64,000 nt of DNA. It comes from DAISJM01 sp036821485 (GTDB lineage Bacteria > Verrucomicrobiota > Kiritimatiellia > CAIQIC01 > JAGNIJ01). The stretch lies in NCBI GenBank assembly GCA_036821485.1, contig DAISJM010000004.1, positions 1 to 64,000 on the forward strand, written 5' to 3'. Positions 60,746-64,000 of the stretch are shown here, in pieces. Made by a program: the position numbers and the translations under genes. Every line of letters begins with the position of its first letter. The first letter of the stretch is position 1. Below the pieces are notes generated by a model. It was not told the origin of the DNA. It worked only from the letters and a program-made list of their open reading frames with translations, and ran no database searches.

Positions 60746-62350
60746 ATGAACACACAGGATGCCAGCGACTTGATCCCGGCGCCAGGAAAGTTGGCCGGTG
60801 CTCGCAAAGGAATGCTGCTGCTATTCATTGCGTGCCTGGCGTTTCAGTTGTATTCGCGTTTCTCCGCCGGCCTGTACACCGGATTATCCAACGACGACTG
60901 GATTCAGTTTCATCTGGCGAAGACATGCACCTCCCTCGCCGATGTGTGGAAATTACCCCTGAATGAGCCGGACCGTCCTCTGTATGTCGGCATGTCCACC
61001 ACCGCGTTCTACTTGCTCGGCGATAACCCCCAAGCCTTCACTCTCTATAGCGTGCTGGCGTATTCGCTGATCCTCCTCCTCTCCATGCTTCTCGTGAAAG
61101 AGATCACGGGCAACAGGACCACAACCGCCCTGTTTGGCCTGATCTTCGCCCTCCTGCCAAATCTGACAGAATCCTTTCACTGGGCCGCAATGATCACGGT
61201 TGCTTATATGCAGGCCGCCTACGTGGGAAGCGCGCTCTGCTGGGTGTTGTACATAAAACACAACCGCCCGGTCTGGCTGGCGTGTTCCGTGATTTCTTTC
61301 GCTGTGGCAATCAGCTCCTACGAATTTGGTATCGGCCTCCCATTTGTCTACCTCCTGCTGCTCCCCCGCAGGCAGTGGAGACGCTACAGTCTGCGCCTGA
61401 TTCCGTTCGTAGCCGTCATCGGCCTCTACGCGACTTGGAAATTAACCGGCTGCTTCGGCATGGGCACCGGAGTGTACACCGCCCCTCGCCGCCCCGACTT
61501 CACACCGATGACCCTCTATTGGAATGCCAAGGACACCGCGAGCTGGTGGCTCATGGAGAACATGCTGGGCAGTTTCCGGAAGGGCCTCGACGCCTTCGCC
61601 ACACTTCGCCCATGGCCGGCCCGGATACTCTTTCTCGGCGACATCGCCGTTGTGGCAGCTCTACTCATCCTGCTCAAACGAACAAGCCCCAGCTCGACCG
61701 AGCCGACAAATGCATCGCCGGCTCCTTTCCCATCCACCGCTGTCGTGAGTTTCAGTATCGGCTGGGCTGTCGTGAGTCAGGCCCTATGCCTCGTGTCGTG
61801 GACCGCCGGACGCATGAATTTCACGCCAGCCATCGGATGGGCACTGCTCGCCGCATTTCTTCTCGGTCGTATTCCGAACAAAACCTGGCGCTCCGGCTTC
61901 GCTGTCATCGCCCTGCTTTGCCTTCTCGCCAACCAGGGCACTGCCGTAGCGTGGCGTGATTCCGCCACATTCCAGCGGCGCTTGTACCAATTCCTCCATG
62001 CCCATGCCTCGGAACTTTCCTCGCACGACATTGTTCTCTTTGACACCCGGGAACTCCGCCAGCGACTCACCCCCGGACTACTCTCCGCACCGGGCGAGCA
62101 TTGGTCATTGTGGGCCCACTACGGCAATGCCGCGCTGCTGCGTGGAGTTCATCTTCGCGCCATGGTGAAACTGGTCTTGCTCAACCAGCCCATCCCCAAT
62201 TGCATGCACGATGTGGAACATGGGGCAACGATCGATGGGGACATGCTGGCATGGCATGAATGGTACGACCCATCCAAACCGCAACAGTCTCCCCTGTCCT
62301 CGGTATACGTCGTGGATTGTTTTGCAGCCGGATCTGGACAAGACCCATGA
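60746..62350 (+). CDS. Polytopic GT-C-like membrane protein
   Basis: A 534-residue protein with about ten to twelve membrane helices, for example 'LILLLSMLLVKEITGN', 'TTALFGLIFALLPNLTESFH' and 'FAVIALLCLLANQGTAVAWR'. After the first helix comes 'GLSNDDWIQFHLAK', an acidic D-D loop in the position of the catalytic loop of GT-C glycosyltransferases such as PMT and ArnT. The C-terminal 130 residues are soluble. It is followed by a related-looking protein with ATGA overlap. A role in transferring lipid-linked sugars is inferred from topology and context. Confidence 0.75.
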   Translation: MNTQDASDLIPAPGKLAGARKGMLLLFIACLAFQLYSRFSAGLYTGLSNDDWIQFHLAKTCTSLADVWKLPLNEPDRPLYVGMSTTAFYLLGDNPQAFTLYSVLAYSLILLLSMLLVKEITGNRTTTALFGLIFALLPNLTESFHWAAMITVAYMQAAYVGSALCWVLYIKHNRPVWLACSVISFAVAISSYEFGIGLPFVYLLLLPRRQWRRYSLRLIPFVAVIGLYATWKLTGCFGMGTGVYTAPRRPDFTPMTLYWNAKDTASWWLMENMLGSFRKGLDAFATLRPWPARILFLGDIAVVAALLILLKRTSPSSTEPTNASPAPFPSTAVVSFSIGWAVVSQALCLVSWTAGRMNFTPAIGWALLAAFLLGRIPNKTWRSGFAVIALLCLLANQGTAVAWRDSATFQRRLYQFLHAHASELSSHDIVLFDTRELRQRLTPGLLSAPGEHWSLWAHYGNAALLRGVHLRAMVKLVLLNQPIPNCMHDVEHGATIDGDMLAWHEWYDPSKPQQSPLSSVYVVDCFAAGSGQDP

Positions 62351-64000
62351 CCGAACAGTCTCTCGCAAGCAGGAGAACCGAAGGCCGGTTTGTGTTCGCG
62401 GTCTTCGCCTGTGGCATTCTTCTCGCTGTACTCTCGGCGCTGAAACTCTTCCCCTTGGTCGGCATGGCCCGGTGGCTGTCAAGCGATGGAACCATCTCCG
62501 ATTCCTACGCGGGTCTGATCCAGCGCTCCCAGTGGACACTGGCCTTCATATTGCTCGCCCTCAGCCCGCTGGCTTCGCGGGCCACTCCATTTTCCGAAGG
62601 CCTGCAGAACACCGTTACGGGCGTTCGTGAAAAGACCTTTCTGGGCATCCTCGCACTGATCTCATTCACGGCAACCCTGGCCATCCAATCGCTTTGCTTC
62701 GACAATCTTCCCCATGTCACCGACGCAACCAGCCACCTATTCCAAGCAAAGATTTTCGCGATGGGTCGGCTGGCCGTTTCCATCCCGGCCTGCCACGAAC
62801 ATTTCGCCCAGGAAGGCGTCATCATGGGCCATGCAGGTCTTTGGCACACAAAGTACCTGCCGGGACAGGCGCTCTGGCTGACGCTGGGTACGTTGCTGCG
62901 TGCATGGTGGCTCCCCGGTCCCCTGGGATCCGCCATTTCCGTCGTGGCGTTCTACTCCATCTGCCGCCGACACATGAGCGTCTTCGCAGCACGTTCGGCT
63001 GCCCTGCTGCTGATGTCGTCTCCTCTCTTCCTCCTGCTATCCGCGTCGTTCATGTCGCACAGCACTCACCTGATGCTGTTGCTCTGCGCCGCCGCGCTCC
63101 TCCACAGGGCAGCCGAAACGTCACCTTCTGCATCGAGCTGGAGCTTCGTCGCGTTCGGCTTGGTGTCGGGCTTCGCCTTCCTCACGCGCCCCCAGGACAC
63201 CGCGATCCTGGCGCCCATTCTCCTCGGGCTTCTACTCGCCCTGACCCCCACGCAACGGCGGCTTCGTGGCATCGCCTGGAGCATGGTGGGCGCCATCCCC
63301 GCACTGTCGATCATGCTGTTATGGAGCATGAAACTCTACGGCACTCCATTGTCGATCGGCTATGCGGTCACGGCCAACCCATCCCAAACACACATCTATC
63401 ACGACTCGCTCGGTATCTCGGCGCACTTCCCCTTCAGGCAGGCGTTGCGACAGACCTTGTGGACCGTCCTGCGCTTCAACAAGGTCGCGCTGGGATGGCC
63501 GGCCTCGTTGTTTCTCGTTCCATTTGCCCTGTGCTCAAAGTCACCTCGTAAACACGACCTCTCTGCCGCTACAGTCATGCTGTGCGTGGGCGCCTTGTAC
63601 TTCTTCCACAGCTACTACGGCTTTGAATACGAGGCCCGCTATTACCTCCCCATGCTGCCGGCGGTCATCTGGCTCACCGTGGCCGGGGCGTCGGCGCTGT
63701 TCGAGTTTCTGGCCCGGCGATTCGGCCAGACTTTCGCTCGCGCGACGCTCTCTCTCTTCATGGCGGCCTCCGTGCTTCATGCCGCGTTTTACTACTGGCC
63801 CCAGTACCTGCTCCCCCGCTACCGCCCGGACTACGAACAGTGTTCGTCTGTCGTCAGCCGCGCCGCTCAAAAGGCCGCGCTCCGCAACGCGATCGTTTTG
63901 ATCTCCACGCAGGGCGATGATGCCTTCCGCTACTCCTCGGGATTCGTGTTCAACGACCCCATGCTCTCAGCCAATGTGATCTATGCCCGCGATCTCGGGG
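62347..64000 (+). CDS. Polytopic GT-C-like membrane protein, cut by window end
   Basis: An open frame of 551 codons with no stop before the right edge, starting in the stop of the previous gene (ATGA). It has many hydrophobic helices and 'VTDATSHLFQAKIFAMGRL', 'YLPGQALWLTLGTLL', 'FGLVSGFAFLTRPQDTAIL' and 'YEARYYLPMLPAVIWL', a layout close to GT39/ArnT-like transferases; 'TD' before 'ATSHLFQA' sits at the likely catalytic loop. The C-terminal soluble part is just beginning at the edge ('IVLISTQGDDAFRYSSG'). Confidence 0.78.
   Translation, partial: MTEQSLASRRTEGRFVFAVFACGILLAVLSALKLFPLVGMARWLSSDGTISDSYAGLIQRSQWTLAFILLALSPLASRATPFSEGLQNTVTGVREKTFLGILALISFTATLAIQSLCFDNLPHVTDATSHLFQAKIFAMGRLAVSIPACHEHFAQEGVIMGHAGLWHTKYLPGQALWLTLGTLLRAWWLPGPLGSAISVVAFYSICRRHMSVFAARSAALLLMSSPLFLLLSASFMSHSTHLMLLLCAAALLHRAAETSPSASSWSFVAFGLVSGFAFLTRPQDTAILAPILLGLLLALTPTQRRLRGIAWSMVGAIPALSIMLLWSMKLYGTPLSIGYAVTANPSQTHIYHDSLGISAHFPFRQALRQTLWTVLRFNKVALGWPASLFLVPFALCSKSPRKHDLSAATVMLCVGALYFFHSYYGFEYEARYYLPMLPAVIWLTVAGASALFEFLARRFGQTFARATLSLFMAASVLHAAFYYWPQYLLPRYRPDYEQCSSVVSRAAQKAALRNAIVLISTQGDDAFRYSSGFVFNDPMLSANVIYARDLG

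Overview
The window looks like chromosomal DNA of an uncultured Gram-negative bacterium of the PVC group, most likely Kiritimatiellota/Verrucomicrobiota. The support is a Kdo/LPS set (kdsA, kdsB, kdsC, lptA, lptB, lptC, heptose kinase), a paired TTTTCCAA-TTGGAAAA palindrome of a kind I associate with that group, and very large secreted beta-helix proteins whose 'NEP-PNG-R-NIG-YGN-EAS' signatures are typical of Lentisphaerae/Kiritimatiellota secretomes. The taxonomy is inference. The sequence is GC-rich and coding-dense, with no tRNA, rRNA, CRISPR array or insertion sequence visible. No stretch over 300 bp lacks a gene.

Layout. 1-7643 (minus) is one long gene train read from aroF-like through a DUF3108 protein, heptose kinase, kdsB, kdsA, kdsC, lptC, lptA, lptB, hpf and hprK. 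It makes and exports Kdo-LPS and ends in ribosome hibernation and HPr kinase genes. 7883-13801 holds cmoA with a membrane methyltransferase, a membrane protein with six DnaJ-type Cys motifs, holA, an HExxH peptidase-like protein, a HIT protein and a lipoprotein. 13875-16151 (minus) encodes a secreted beta-helix/FG-GAP protein. 16304-20061 is the conserved phoH - 7TM-HD phosphohydrolase - ybeY block. 20019-28620 carries a secreted protein, a DUF502 protein, recO, a YcjF/DUF697-like protein, glgX, cutA, a lipoprotein and a GH13 amylase. 28758-32011 is a two-gene SPFH/band-7 operon in which both proteins carry three copies of a short motif ahead of the band-7 domain. 32017-36763 (minus) is purA-uppS-cdsA-rseP plus a small membrane protein.

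The striking region is 36894-55853 (minus). One uninterrupted 18-kb gene encodes a 6008-residue secreted protein built from 13 tandem modules of about 430-470 residues (each a beta-helix followed by a beta-sandwich) and a duplicated C-terminal domain. It is followed by a VanZ-like membrane protein and a factor-independent terminator. Next to it, 55994-64000 is a surface-glycan cluster: three glycosyltransferases, a DPM1/GtrB-like polyprenyl-phosphate sugar transferase, a methyltransferase and two polytopic GT-C-like membrane proteins, the last cut by the window end. The arrangement suggests a giant surface protein beside genes for lipid-linked sugar transfer. That the glycans go onto the giant protein is only a hypothesis.
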